From: Lamellibrachia satsuma | Taxonomy: Eukaryota; Annelida; Polychaeta; Sabellida; Siboglinidae | Length of the DNA stretch: 64,000 nt | Direction: 5' to 3' | Assembly (NCBI GenBank): GCA_033239005.1 | Contig: BSQZ01000122.1 | Coordinates: 178,501 to 242,500 of the forward strand | Shown: in pieces, positions 24,753 through 38,599 of the stretch | Numbering within the stretch: position 1 is the stretch's first letter | Layout of the letters: the number at the start of each line of letters is the position of its first letter | Program-made: the position numbers and the translations under genes | Notes under the pieces: generated by a model | The model's input: the letters and a program-made list of their open reading frames with translations, nothing else | Databases searched by the model: none | Told to the model about the DNA's origin: nothing

Positions 24753-25950
24753 TGTATGCACCCAACTTTGCAGTGGAACACATCGCATCACGCCATTATC
24801 ATCAAATATACATGTATGTGCTACACACCTGTGCTTTCTCTCCAAACATACATGGAAAAAACATTGCCGAGTCGTCATCTCATTTGTTGAGACCACGTAT
24901 CTCTCCGGGGATACAAATACTACAAGCTGTCTAAATATAATCAATATCGTACATGCATTCAATTCAGTAGTGTATAACACAGCAGGACCCACATAACTAA
25001 GTTACTCGCAATGAGAACAGTACAAGTGGTTTTATTTAATTTCCCACTAGGCTTCGTTTTGCTACGAATCCCATCATGCAATGGTACTTTCATAGTATCT
25101 TCCCCTTCTGGTTGGGATAACAGTAGATTTATTATATGTTGGACACATTTCCACATTACATATTACAGTATTATGCGTTTAATACCACATTTAGATTTAG
25201 ATTTAGATTATACATTTATATTGAAACTACATATATACAAGCAATGAATGTGATTGGAGGCGATCCGTTAGTGTGTAGAACGCATCGAACACAATCCCAC
25301 TTACAACATCCAAAAACGGATGACAAATTGTCAGACTCGTTCCACATGTCTCCTCCACAAATTGACGTTTCTATAATTATGAATCACAACATCAACTCTT
25401 TATTATACACTTTTGTTTATTATATCATCTGACAGGAGAAAATATGTTTATTCCAGATAAAGCTTCCACGAGCCGAGCATTTTTGCTACTCTGCAAACTA
25501 GGTGACTTTGTCCCATGCCCCTTTTTGTATATTTATGATGTATGTCCAAACGTTGCCTTTGCCTCTTCCACAATGCTTAAGGTTTATTTATTTAGCGTAT
25601 TTGTACCGCTAACAAATAACTTGCTTCCTGAGGATTACATATGTCAAATAACTGTGTGGTGTAATGTATATATAATGTACGTTCTCAGCGGCGTCAATAT
25701 GTACTATGTTGTGACATTAAAACACCTAATTCGTAACAGCTGGTGATTACACACGTTATTTCTGCAATCGTGGTTTTCACGATACTGCACGAAATCAACG
25801 TATCCCGCTGGTGTTAATGCACACGCGTCAATTCTAATGCGTAGTGTTTTCAAGAATATAAAGTATGTGTGTATGGTATGCTTGTATGCATGCATACGTG
25901 CAAGAAAACAAACAATTCAACATGCTTACAAATATGCTGTACACACGGAC
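24753..25950. other. intergenic, no gene recognised
   Basis: ORFs of 78-100 codons at 25011-25247, 25136-25432 and 25444-25746 lack motifs and splice context; none is supported. Confidence 0.4.
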
Positions 25951-26060
25951 ACATACATACATTCATACATACATATATACGTATATACATACATACATAC
26001 ATACATATATACATACATACATGCATGCAGGCAGGCAGGCATACGTACATACATACAGGC
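25951..26060. repeat. (ACAT)n tetranucleotide tract
   Basis: Runs of acatacat with interspersed atatac and a short ggca block. All overlapping Tyr-Ile-His and Met-Tyr-Val-Cys ORFs are artefacts. Confidence 0.95.
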
Positions 26061-26980
26061 ATCCGGCGGCCCAGCAAATCGTTTCATAAACACATCATAA
26101 GCTACCAACGAGTCACTGCGTACATACAAGTAAAAAAATTGTCTAACACAACTCAGTATTATGTTCAGATGGCCCGTCATTCAACGGCAAACCTGTTCGC
26201 TCCAACATTAAAACAGCCAAGATGCAACTACTGTGAATAAAAGCTATCTACTCGCATAGGCACTGACGGTCACGTGGTCACGTTCGTTTCTCACAGGAAC
26301 GTGAATTGATTGGGAAATCGGTTTTTTTCCCGCGTTGCATTTATGTCGAATTTATGCCAATACATTCCGTAAAACGAGCATTTAGCCAATGCTGCTTTTT
26401 CACGCGTGGAACACCACGTTCATCTAATGGCCGTAAGTTTTGTGCAAAAAAATCGTGACACTAATGAATCGTCTTATGGAGCACTGAAGACGAAGGAATA
26501 CATTGATGTGTTTTTATTACTAGACACGTACACACCCAGTAGACATGGTCGGACTGGTGTAATTTCTCACATCAGATGCTTTATTAGTTGCACGCACGCA
26601 AGCACGCACGCACCTACGCGTGCACGCAAACATGTATCGGTAAATGCCTATAAATTCTGAGGTTATTCACATACGGATGTGTGCATGGCCCTACGTATAA
26701 TCTGTGTTTTCGAATGTATAAATAAATGTATCGATAAACGGTTATGAATATATGGTCGAGCATAATCGAAGTTACGCCGGGTGTCAACATCGACTTAAAA
26801 GGGTTTGTATTCGATAATTTCAACTCTTCCAAACATACGTGATTATTTGTAACCCAAACCATGTTTTCTCGTGACGGATTTGAGGTTATTTGTAGCGGCA
26901 ATGAGAAATACAGTTTAGTGGGACATATTCAATTAGTTTGCAACTGACTTTCTAATTAAGCCATGGTTTGTTAATCTTCT
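26061..26980. other. intergenic, no gene recognised
   Basis: No supported feature; a short acgcacgc run lies at 26591-26630. Confidence 0.4.
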
Positions 26981-26984
26981 GACC

Positions 26985-27093
26985 ACATTAACGTGGCACG
27001 GAACATTAACGTAATATGGGACATTAGCATGACAAGGGACATCGACGTGACACTGGCCTTTAACTTGACACAGCAACTTGACATGGGCATAGC
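26985..27093. repeat. degenerate 18-bp tandem repeat, ~6 copies
   Basis: Units beginning acattaacgt or acat.gacgtgac recur every 18 bases (acattaacgtggcacgga, acattaacgtaatatggg, acattagcatgacaaggg, acatcgacgtgacactgg, then weaker). The minus-strand ORF at 26971-27204 reads it as hexapeptide repeats such as HITLMF-RATLMW. Confidence 0.75.
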
Positions 27094-27422
27094 GCACCCA
27101 GGCGACATGCGAATTATTGACGGTAATTGCCTATGCTCTACGAAAATCTTATTAAAATCATATTCATACAACCCTACGGCATTCAAATAACCAAACAAAC
27201 GCATTGTAATTAGGGTGTATCTTAATAGGTATTTATATACCTATATATGTAATGTTATAAATTGTTCTCATCCGTGTGAATTATTTATTACTTAATCCAC
27301 TTTATATTTCCTATTATGTTGATGTGTAGACATTATTGCAACTGCTTATTTTTGTTGATTAACTATTGTGTGACTCTGTATGTCTGTAAGTTCCCTCGGA
27401 TCTCCGCCAACTTCGCATGTAT

Positions 27423-28190
27423 GGGGCTGACATTCTATAATGAGCCTCGGGGCCCGTGGGGCTGACATTCTATAATGAGCCCCGGGGCCCGTGGGGCTGA
27501 CATTCTATAATGAGCCCCGGGGTCCCGTGGGGCTGACATTCTATAATGAGCCCCGGGGCCCGTGGGGCTGATATTCTATAATGAGCCCCGGGGCCCGTGG
27601 GGCTGACATTCTATAATGAGCCCCGGGGCCCGTGGTGCTGACATTCTATAATGAGCCCCGGGGCCCGTGGGGCTGACATTCTATAATGAGCCCCGGGTCC
27701 CGTGGGGCTGACATTCTATAATGAGCCCCGGGGCCCGTGGGGCTGACATTCTATAATGAGCCCCGGGGCCCGTGTGGCTGACATTCTATAATGAGCCCCG
27801 GGGCCCGTGGGGCTGACATTCTATAATGAGCCCCGGGTCCCGTGGGGCTGACATTCTATAATGAGCCCCGGGGCCCGTGGGGCTGACATTCTATAATGAG
27901 CCCCGGGGCCCGTGGGGCTGACATTCTATAATGAGCCCCGGGGCCCATGGGGCTGACATTCTATAATGAGCCCCGGGGACCATGGGGCTGACATTCTATA
28001 ATGAGCCCCGGGGCCCGTGGGGCTGACATTCTATAATGAGCCCCGGGGCCCGTGGGGCTGACATTCTATAATGAGCCCCGGGGCCCGTGGGGCTGACATT
28101 CTGTAGCAAGGCCAGCGGAAAATGGGGCTGACATTCTGTAGCGAGCCCGAGGGCCCATGGGGCTGACATTCTGCAGCGAGCCCGGAGGCC
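27423..28190. repeat. 35-bp GC-rich minisatellite, ~22 copies
   Basis: The unit ggggctgacattctataatg + agccccggggcccgt repeats every 35 bases (starts at 27423, 27458 and so on). It is highly homogeneous through 28080. The last three units diverge (ctgtagcaag, ctgtagcgag, ctgcagcgag). Each unit carries an internal palindrome, gccccggggc, so either strand can form many short hairpins. The base composition differs sharply from the AT-rich flanks. Confidence 0.97.
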
Positions 28191-28880
28191 CATTGACATG
28201 GTTCGTACATTTTATAATCTGAACTTCCAGAAATTCATCTACATTGAGTGAACCTTATGTTCCATCAAACACCAGGCCTACTGAACAATTAGGGGTGTAT
28301 CTGTTATGCCAATTATATTTGCATAAAAACACTCACTCCCACCGAACGTCAGTGGCAGTTGTGAGACACGGACGTGCGTGGAGGCGTGGAGGGCGTGACC
28401 GAGACGTCGACAGCGATTAATGATTACCTACGTTCCGAATGAGACACCCTTGCCGCAACATGTCAATACGCACGTATTCGTTAAACACGTGACAACCTTG
28501 GTCGAGGTGAATTGCTTCGCTGAGAGATTTATACGCTTCAGAACAATGGTGAAGAGAGTATAAATTCGGCACATTTTTAGGAAATGTTCAAGTCGCAACA
28601 GAGCTCGGCAGCAGAAGTATAGCATACACCTTCGGGGTAAGTACGAACTTTTGAATAGCAAATTATTTGTTCCTTTTATGCATATTCTGGTATTACAGTA
28701 GAGACAGCACCTAGTATATTATATGTCACTCTACCGAAGACAATTTAAATCATGAATTTACACTTAATATATGGAACGACACATTGCTGATATATGCCCG
28801 CACACCCGCTAAGCATTATATATGACGTCTACACGTTATATACCAAAGGCCTATAAATGGAAATAATTTTGAAAATAACA
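28191..28880. other. intergenic, no gene recognised
   Basis: An acceptor-like tttttag at 28571-28577 and a donor-like ggggtaagt at 28633-28641 bracket ~55 bases, but every frame I read is short and the exon is unsupported. Confidence 0.3.
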
Positions 28881-28881
28881 T

Positions 28882-29105
28882 GTGTCTATGGGAACGGTTG
28901 AGGGTGAAAGAGGCAGGGGAAGACAAAGAGCCACACGGACAGACAAAATTATGTGTCTTTTGGAATGGTGGAGGGTGATGGTGGAGGGTGAAAAAGGCAG
29001 TGGACGATCAAGAGCCACATGGACGGACAAAATCAATGCATGGATGGGAAATATTAAATATGAAGATCTGATAGCCGACCTTCTGAGAAAAGATGGCACC
29101 ACCTG
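28882..29105 (+). pseudogene. LINE ORF2 C-terminal fragment with internal duplication
   Basis: The 74-codon frame contains VEGERGRGRQRATRTDKI and again VEGEKGSGRSRATWTDKINA, then YEDLI. 'EGKRGRGRPRxTWxDNI' is a recurrent motif at the C-terminus of several non-LTR ORF2 proteins, and it appears here twice in tandem. No reverse transcriptase lies upstream. It is a scrap from an element whose family I cannot assign. Confidence 0.6.
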
Positions 29106-29873
29106 ATATTGATGTTATGAGACGTCAACTTATAGTGTAGCAAAATTTAAATGCTAGATTGTCGACCGACACAACATCCGAAATACTTGCTTAAAATCAC
29201 TATATTGACCAAAATAGTAATGTAAATAAACGTACATTTTCAACAAATACTGCCTTTCTCGGTAAATGTTACACAACCGCTGTATTTATATTAAATATCG
29301 TCACTTTTGCAGCGGAATAGCCGTGTTAGAAGAGGGCTATCGTAGTACATACTGCTGTTATCAGCTTATATAAATGGATGCACCAAGTAATATTTGAGAT
29401 GTTGGGTTTCCACAGTGGTTGTATTAGTGTATGCTAGAAACAGTCTCGAATTTGACCCAACTAGTCCGGCAAATCACATGAATAAAAGTAATCACATCAT
29501 AAGCATGATACCATAATATGTTTAGAAATGACAATGACCAACATTTAATAAAGGCTCCATTGAAGGCTGGGCTAATTAAAGATACATGTGATGGCGAACG
29601 CAATTGTTGATAAGACCAGCATGCACTTTGATTAGCTGAAGAACATCCGTGACGTCATTGTCATATAAGGCCATCTACAGCTCAACTTACACAAATGTAG
29701 CTCATTAAGCCATGCCACACAGTTAACGCTATTAAATATGTTCGTCGGACAAATTGACTACAATGGTTTAAACGAGTTGCCCACGTCATGCTAATGTTCT
29801 ATAATACACTGTCATATTGATGTAGTTATGCATGATTATGTTTTTATTTAGACTACTTGTCTTGTAGAGAATC
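29106..29873. promoter_or_regulatory. upstream region of the FG-GAP repeat gene
   Basis: The 5' flank of the gene starting at 29874. tttttatttag at about 29840-29850 could be a splice acceptor for a 5'-UTR intron, and catataagg at 29661 is TATA-like. Neither is decisive, and no upstream exon is identifiable. Confidence 0.25.
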
Positions 29874-32156
29874 ATGGCAAAAGTGATCGTATTCAGCATG
29901 ATTGTGCTCCTGCAACTCACGGCTGTTCGCTCGGGGCTCAACGGTAAGTCGAAGGTTTGGTTAGAAATCTAACACAACAATGATTAAATGTATTCATAAT
30001 ATGTAAGATTATAAGGGTTATAGTGTTTAACTGAAAGTAGTGGCATCGGAATGGCAGGGTGGCTTATAATTCAGAAATATAGAGAATCGCACTCCAATAA
30101 ATACATTTTTAAAAGTCTGAACAGAACATGTGGTTACGGGGTTGCAGACTATATTACGCATAGGTTTGGTGTATCTTGATAATTTTGTTTTAATGTTGCG
30201 TAGTTACGCATTCAATTTACATAGGTGGGGCTCTATATAGTTAGGCGGCTTGGCTATTATTGAGATGTCGATTGTATAATTTGTTCCGTTCTGGGTGCTA
30301 CTTACTGTTAAAGGGAAACAAAAATCATGGTTTAGGGCCTATGCACATACACGACTTACTAGAACATAATCACAACCATATTGTTTTAAGGTTAAGTGTA
30401 TACTGGCCGTACGAAATACAACGTACAACAACAGGGCGGGGCACAAACATGTATATTCCAAAATGGCGACGGCACGTTGTTGCCTCGTTGTCGCATCTAA
30501 TTCTATTCGAGATTTGAAATTAGTTTATAATTAGATGGATGGCAGCATTAAAAAGCAAAAGTCAGCTGGCTGGCTGGCTGGCTGGCTGGCTGCTATGAAC
30601 CAATACGGGGTAGAGAGGTTTTGGTGCTGTACCCGGGAATGTTTTAAAACGAATTATGATTATAGTTAATCTACATGTAAACATGTAAATATTCGCTCAC
30701 TAAATGAACATTTATTTGTAAACACATAGTCTTATACTTACCAATAGTGTGTGACCATACTGTTCGCGTCTAAGTTCAACTTATAATCTGTGTTTTGGCC
30801 TTTGGTTACTAAACTTATCCCTTCTGACTTAGCAGCTCGTTTTATTGAACTTGATCAAGTTTGTGTTGCTCCTGTGTATACCAGTCGGTGCTTCGATTTC
30901 GATCGATAACACTTAACGCGTCACAACGGAAGACTAGCTGCATCGATTTCCTAGAATATCCAGGCGTCCGTTGGAAGCCCTTGTCAAAGTAAACCACTGA
31001 CATTATAGTATTGATTGTAGTTGCAAATGTTTAGTGTTTTTTAACTGCTTTAGACACACAGCCTCCAAACCATGTCTGTTGTTTCGTTTAATCAGGAGTT
31101 AATGATATTCTGAATGATAGTTCCGAATAAGTTGAGGTCGTGTAAGAGTTAAGCCGTTACGCTGTTGCAGGTCCGAAATGTGAGTCGACCAAGACTTGGT
31201 TTGACAATCCAGGTGCGATTAAGACCTTACCGAATTTCTGCAAACAGTCGTACGAATACATACTGAAGGGAGACTTCAATGGCGACGGTCGGATGGACAT
31301 TATGTGTCATGATTCACATTCAGGAAAGAAATGGATTTATTATGGCTCCAATCAGGGTTACTCCGGTATCGGCTGGAAAAAAAACATGGGATGGTGTTTC
31401 CATAATGGAGCCTCTCTCTACATCGGAGATTTCAATGGTGATTCTAGAGACGATATTCTCTGTCACGACACGAATGGTAACGTGTTTATCACGTACGCTG
31501 ACGGTAAGGGACACTTTAGTAAGACAGGGTGGCAGAAAGTCAAGATCTTCTGCAGGTGCAGTGGATGTCAACTGTTCATCGGCGACTTCAACGGGGACGG
31601 TAAATCTGACATGTTATGCCACGACGGTAAGCTTGGTCGGAAGTGGATCGCATACTCTACGGCTAGCGGCAACTTCCAGAATGCCGTAATCTGGTACAGG
31701 AACATGAAGTGGTGCTACACTTTGACCGGGAAACTGTTCGTGGGCGACTTCAACGGAGACCGCAGAGACGACATGTTTTGCTATGATGACACCGTAGTAA
31801 AGGGCAACACGCTCATAGCATACGCAAAGACGGGCGGATCGTTCGTGAGCACCGATGAAGCAGACAACATGGGCTGGTGTCTCGCCACAGGCTGCACGTT
31901 GTCCGTTGCTTCAGCCAGCAAAGACAGGAAAGACGACCTGGTGTGTCACTGCAAGAATCCGTCCTCGGAGCCAATCAGCGTTCGCTTTCCGTACAACGGT
32001 GGTGGCTTCGAAATCTTCCGTCAGTGGAGACGAGTCAGGTCTTGGTGTAACAAGTCGACGGAGATGCTGTTTGTCGGCCGACTCAAGCCTGGTCACTGCG
32101 GCAGTTTAGTCTGCATTGACAAAGCCACTGGAAAATATTCGATTGCGTTTTCCTAA
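29874..32156 (+). CDS. secreted FG-GAP/VCBS-like repeat protein, two exons, intact
   Basis: Exon 1 is 29874-29943, ending at a gtaagt donor. Exon 2 is 31171-32156, after gctgttgcag. The intron of 1,227 bp is phase 1. The product is 351 residues. Residues 1-20 (MAKVIVFSMIVLLQLTAVRS) form a signal peptide. Four repeats carry GDFNGDxRxD at residues about 57, 109, 161 and 215, spaced 52-54, each followed by a CHD/CYD triad. This is the D-x-N-x-D-x-x-x-D calcium-loop pattern of FG-GAP/VCBS beta-propeller blades. Two further blades (about 268 and 325) lost the acidic loop but keep the Cys. Conserved MGWC/MKWC motifs suggest disulfides. Probably an extracellular binding or lectin-like propeller; no enzyme motif seen. 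A phase 1 intron after a signal peptide is typical of secreted modular proteins. Confidence 0.9.
30564..30593. repeat. (GGCT)n tract in intron
   Basis: Seven tandem ggct/ctgg units inside the intron of the FG-GAP repeat gene. Confidence 0.95.
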
Positions 32157-32553
32157 ACACGGTCCAATGGTTAATGCTTCACCAGATAAGTTTACGCTTT
32201 GCTTACAGTTAAACACACCGGTTCCACTGATGATATCGCTAACTGCTTAATTATGGGCACATGTTGAATGTGAAAACTTTTTCGTCAAGGTCATACTAAC
32301 ATAATTACATGTTAATTACATAATAATTACATATGCTCACAAATATCACTAGTGTTTTCGAATACTAAAACGTGAATTGGAATATCGCAATTGTTTCTTA
32401 ACTTATGATGACAGGGGTAAGGTATAAGGCATCCATACCTACCTATTCAATGCGTTGTGATGGTGCGATTGAGTACTAGAATATTATTGAGAAAAATTGT
32501 CATGCATCAGCAATGTGTACGGATGTATGTTGGACATTATCCATATTTGCGTG

Positions 32554-32559
32554 AATAAA
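32554..32559 (+). terminator. candidate polyadenylation signal of the FG-GAP gene
   Basis: AATAAA about 400 bases after the stop codon, the first canonical hexamer I found downstream. Confidence 0.5.
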
Positions 32560-32659
32560 ATGTGAATGGAGATGCTAAGCATAGTGTTGGTCTCAGTTTT
32601 CTTCAGAGCTATTTTAATTATTTCAGCACATTACGTAAGGTGACATTCTTACATATTTG

Positions 32660-34284
<1,625 letters not shown>

Positions 34285-34289
34285 AACAG

Positions 34290-34510
34290 TCGGTACATAT
34301 ATCGCACCGTATCAAACCATTGGCCCTCTCCATGGCCCACCACAACTGTTCAATGGGGTTGTATACGAGCTGACAATTGCTTGTTTCAGATCTGACGGTA
34401 CATCTTACATTTCCATGACCTTCCACAGTTTCTCTATTTGGACAATGTCAAAGGCTTCCTCCAGATCTACGAATTGCTATGTTATATTCCCAGTGCTTCT
34501 CTATCAGCTG
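34290..34510 (-). pseudogene. LINE reverse-transcriptase motif A fragment, minus strand
   Basis: Read on the minus strand, about 34500-34380 encodes RQLIEKHWEYN in one frame, then FVDLEEAFDIVQIEKLWKVM, a motif-A match (F-x-D-L-x-x-A-F-D) of a non-LTR reverse transcriptase. VPSDLKQAIV and further residues follow after a stop. The motif order fits, but sequence toward motif B becomes unreadable. This is a fifth family, unlike A to D. Confidence 0.7.
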
Positions 34511-34744
34511 CCATATATGTATAATTTAGAAAATGTATTCTAACAAAGCAGCAATCAAATTGTGCAATTAAGTAGTTTGGCTTAACAATTAGTTTGGATA
34601 GAAACGTGATTGTTACCATTATTTTAAGTTTAAAATAATGAGGATGAGTAATTATATGTTATGTTACACCCATGCAGGAGTAGGGTGTTCCCTTAAAATA
34701 CATTTATGGGATTTATGGGATTGATTGACGTAAACCCAAGTAAT

Positions 34745-34985
34745 GTAAAAGGTACTTTCTTTTATAGCACGATATCCAGTGCGTAGGATCGCTCAAAGCG
34801 CTTTACCCCCTGATAGACCTGTTCATTCCATCGCCAACTCAACTTTTCTGGGAAGCATTGAATCACACTGCATTTACTACGCGAATAATGTATGTTCACA
34901 TATCCACCATTGTATATAGCGTGGTACTCATTTATACAGCTTCTTGAACTAAGGCAAGATGGAGTAAACGAAATTGCCAAAGTTT
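34745..34985 (-). mobile_element. SINE, 5'-truncated, minus strand
   Basis: The complement matches the SINE at 19790 from the cttgc/agctgtataaatgagtacc middle through aaagcgctttgagc and ctata.aagaa.gtacctttta. The tRNA head is absent, so it is a truncated insertion with no pol III promoter. Confidence 0.85.
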
Positions 34986-35204
34986 CGACAGAAAACACAG
35001 GTTTGCAGCTATGAATCATTGTCTGGGTTAACGCATTTGTTGTTGACATATGAATGTGTGTGTGATCGCACTTTCCCGTCACTGCCTCACTGCAACATTC
35101 GATATCTGACCAATACAGCATTTTGTGAATATGTCTGTTCCCTCGTGTCTCCGTCAGTTTCGCATGTACCGTAGTATTATACCCGATGTAATATTACTCC
35201 CTAA

Positions 35205-35265
35205 ATATACGCGAATGCTTAACATAGGATTCTCAGAAAGAGGCTGCGCTGTATTATCTGGTTGG
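35205..35265 (-). repeat. foldback-family segment at the left end of LINE A copy 2
   Basis: The complement of 35228-35265 (ggattctcag...tggatata) matches 4848-4895, downstream of LINE A copy 1, and 5276-5320. tatgcttaaca-like sequence at 35216 also matches 5420. Confidence 0.7.
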
Positions 35266-35269
35266 ATAT

Positions 35270-36078
35270 ATGTATGATCAATACCACAGAGACTGTGCCA
35301 GCAGAGACAGCATCGTAAAAGTGATGGCGGCATTTTATACTAGTGACACACTGAGTGAGGCGAAGTGTTTGTTGTGGTCACATTTTGAAGATTCTAACTT
35401 GTTAGAACCTATGCAAATGAGACTAACATCGTGTACTAGAACCGACAGAGAGGCCATGAGTGACGACATTCTGAGAGGTATTGGAAGCCTAATCAAGAAT
35501 GGTATCAAGCTACAGTGTGTAGCGCGGGACTGGAGCTAATTCCAAAAAGTCATCCGGAGGGAGTAAATGAGTTGACTATCGCAGAGAAACTGGCAGACCT
35601 CGAGGGTAAGCTTAAAGTGCTCGTGGACTCTCTTGATGGCAATAAATCCGATGCCGCAGCTAACAGCCAGAAGATCTCTGCATTGGAAACTGACTCTAAA
35701 TTACAAGGACAACTGATACAGCAGGTATTGGTTAAAACCAATTATCATAATGCGAAGTACCCATCACTGGTAGAGGTTGTTGCTGGTGGCTCCAGCACTC
35801 GGCCACTACAGGAGTCAGGTGGCACTAACCGTGACGGGACGCCAGATGGCAACGACAATGATCAGTGTGAACGAAAACAGGAAGAGGATCGCGAATCGCA
35901 GCCAATACCTGTACCGCCGCGTATCGACAGCACGACGCAGCAGTTACATGATACGTTTGTGATCCCATCAGACCAGAGACGAAATCAGAAAAAACAGATA
36001 CATCGGACGGGGTCAGTGAAGTTCATAAATCGGACGGGGTCAGTGAAGTCGGTGAATACGTCACACGAAAAGGAGTGA
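35270..36078 (+). pseudogene. LINE A ORF1 (one frameshift)
   Basis: The frame 35270-35539 gives 89 residues ending GIKLQCVARDWS; the frame 35515-36078 continues with ELIPKSHPEGVNELTIAEKL, so a single indel near 35530 splits the ORF. Residues after the shift form a plausible coiled coil (AEKLADLEGKLKVLVDSLDG to QLIQQVLV), followed by a charged, Pro-rich tail with a duplicated HRTGSVKFI/NRTGSVKSV motif. No zinc knuckle is visible. LINE ORF1 proteins bind element RNA and multimerise through coiled coils; that role is inferred here. Confidence 0.65.
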
Positions 36079-36411
36079 ATTTCCGTAAACTAACAAAAGC
36101 CAGCAATGACAATGCAAAATGAACTACTTCAAATTAACAATCTCTGTGGATGACTTAAACAAAGTGAAAGACCCTCTACTCTGGCCCAACGGCTGGAATG
36201 TAAGGAGATGGTATGTTAAAACAAAGAGTGAATCCATCAAGAATAAGGATGTTGTATAACTGTGTGAACCTTTGCAATAACGTTCAATACTCCACCGACT
36301 ATACATGTTAGAGACAGAGGTCCGAAATTTTATTTTATATACAATATTAGTAAAGAATGTGATATGTTACTTATATAAGAACATTGTCTATATAAAAGCG
36401 AATTAAACAAG

Positions 36412-37131
36412 ATGTGCAAATTAGGTGACGGTATGGCAATAACTGGTAAGAGTTCCATGGATGAATGTATTGTCAGGGAAGGACGCCCATACGGCGGATG
36501 TGCAATCCTGTTGAAATTATCACTTAAATATGCAGAGAAACAACTTAAATGCAATCACGTGAGGTTGTGTGGGGTAATGATTCAAATTAACAACTGTGAA
36601 ATCATCTGCCTTTATGTATACATGCCGTGCGATGGCTGGGCGGAACACGATAAGTTAGCGGAATATATGGAGGTGTTAAGTGAAATTCAGCAGTTAATAC
36701 ACACGTACAACCCCGCTCACGTCATATACGGGGGTGACATGAATACAAATTTAACTAGGAATACGCCTCACGCATATGCATTAAGGAATTTTATATCGGA
36801 TTTTAATCTTACGGTATGTATTGATGCTCCAGATGCGCAAGTGCCATATACTTATGTTAGTCCAAACAGTTTGACCTCCAGAATTGATAATTTTTTAACC
36901 ACGGCAAATTTAGGACAGAAGGTACTCGAATGTGCTATTATAGACAACTTTTTGTTTTCTGACCATGTACCCCTTAAAGTTAGGTTGGGTATAAATGTAG
37001 ACCACGTGTTCGAAAGTAACTATTGTCGCAAACTAGCGTGGCATAAAGCCAGTACTGAACTCATTAACCAATACAGTAGTGATTTTGAGCATAAACACTC
37101 CATGTTACAATACGACGCAGAGGCTGTGTAA
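36412..37131 (+). pseudogene. LINE A endonuclease domain (239-codon frame)
   Basis: Plus-strand apurinic-like endonuclease with GGCAILLKLS, LYVYMPCDGWAEHD, VIYGGDMNTNLTRN (metal-binding Asp and Asn), SRIDNFLT and FSDHVPLKVR (catalytic His). The domain nicks genomic DNA to start reverse transcription. The frame is open from 36412, but the extreme N-terminus with the first catalytic Glu is missing or in the unreadable 36080-36410 interval. A stop after DAEAV interrupts the link to the reverse transcriptase. Confidence 0.8.
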
Positions 37132-37275
37132 GAATTTAATGTGTAAAAAACATGATAACGAATTGTCTAGAGTGTACAATTATATACTAAATATGTGTAT
37201 AGAATCTTCAGATTGTATACCTACTACCTATCCTAAAAAAACCTTAATTCAGGTGGTGGCAGAAGGAAACTTCCT

Positions 37276-38599
37276 GTGTGGTCTAAAAAAGTTGAACACC
37301 TGAAGCAGGAGGCTATATTCTGGCATCGACAGTGGCGAGCTGTGGGAAAGCCTCACCAGGGTGACATTACAGAAATGAGACGTATAACAAGAGCTCGTTA
37401 TCATAGGGCCGTTAGGCATATTATGAGAGAGGATGACAGAATTCGTACTACTAAGATGCCTGAAGCCATTAGTGAAAATAGAAACCGGGACTTGTGGTCT
37501 GAGGTGCGCCGGATAAAGAGCAGAAATAAATTCTTGAATTCAAATATTGATGGTGTGGTGGGTGATGAAGAAATAGCACAACCTTTTTCTTACAAATATA
37601 ATCACCTCTACAACAGTGTGTCATAGTTAATGTTATAGATACGGAGATTAACAAGCAGATTAAAGAAAATGTTGCGTATGATATATGAGTTGATGGGGTT
37701 ATCGAAGGTGTCCAGCGACTGAAGCTGGGTAAGTCGGATGGTGAAGAGGGTCTCAATTCTAATAATATCATACATGGTCCGAAAATACTCTTTGTGCTGT
37801 TAGCATTAATTTTTAACAATATGTTGGTACACGGTTTTAGCCCTAATTTATTGTTAGTGGGAACTATTGTTCCTATGCCAAAATATAAGAGACAATTAGT
37901 AAGTACATCCGACAATTTTAGAGCTATTACTCTTGGCAGCATTGTTGCCAAACTGTTTGATGTTGTTATACCATCTAACGAACAAACTGCTCTTGCAACA
38001 TCGCATTTGCAATTTGGTTTTAAACAAAATATGTCCACTACTCACTGCACATATGTTATGATGGAGACAATCAGTTATTATAATGCAAATGACAGTAATG
38101 TGTATGCACTCATGTTAGATGCCAGCAAAACATTCTACAGGGTCAATTATTGTAAGCTTTTTAGAGTACTTCTAAAACGTAAGGTATCACCCCTGGTATT
38201 AAGATTGCTGCTGTATATGTATACTAAACAAAAACTTCAAGTAAGATGGTGCTCTAGTATGTCATCCCAGTTTACCACTTGTAACGGAGTCAAACAGGGT
38301 GCAATACTTTCTCCTATTCTCTTCTCCATATACATGGATGGATTGTTTGAACAGTTAGAAGAGAGGGATGCCACATGGGCAACCACTATACGGGTTGCAT
38401 TGGATACGCAGATGATCTCACTTTGCTAACACCCACAAGATCTGGGCTCAAGGTTTTACTCGATATATGCGAAAAATATGCACACGAATACTGTGTAAAT
38501 TTTAACGGTACTACGAGTAGATATTCGATTTTTAGAGGTCGTAATTGTAAACCCGACAACAGAACTGTGTTTTTTAATGACACAGAGTTGTATTGTTGA
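37276..38599 (+). pseudogene. LINE A reverse transcriptase (broken, 3'-truncated)
   Basis: Linker frame 37276-37626 includes LWSEVRRIKSRNKF. The 211-codon frame 37794-38429 has GTIVPMPKYK, SDNFRAITLGSIVAKLFD, LQFGFKQNMSTTHC, MLDASKTFYRVNY (motif A, catalytic family DASKAFD with the second Asp changed to Tyr) and NGVKQGAILSPILFSIYMDG (motif B). A frameshift at about 38375 leads to GYADDLTLLTPT (motif C intact), and the sequence ends at DTELYC. The linker and the reverse transcriptase are separated by a stop at 37624. Confidence 0.85.

Noticed and set aside
27423..28190. CRISPR-like array of 35-bp repeats
   Set aside because: Units are contiguous with no unique spacers and the DNA is eukaryotic; it is a minisatellite.
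31279..31689. 136-codon plus-strand ORF overlapping the FG-GAP gene
   Set aside because: Frame shadow of exon 2, whose own frame is spliced, repeats a domain motif and ends normally.
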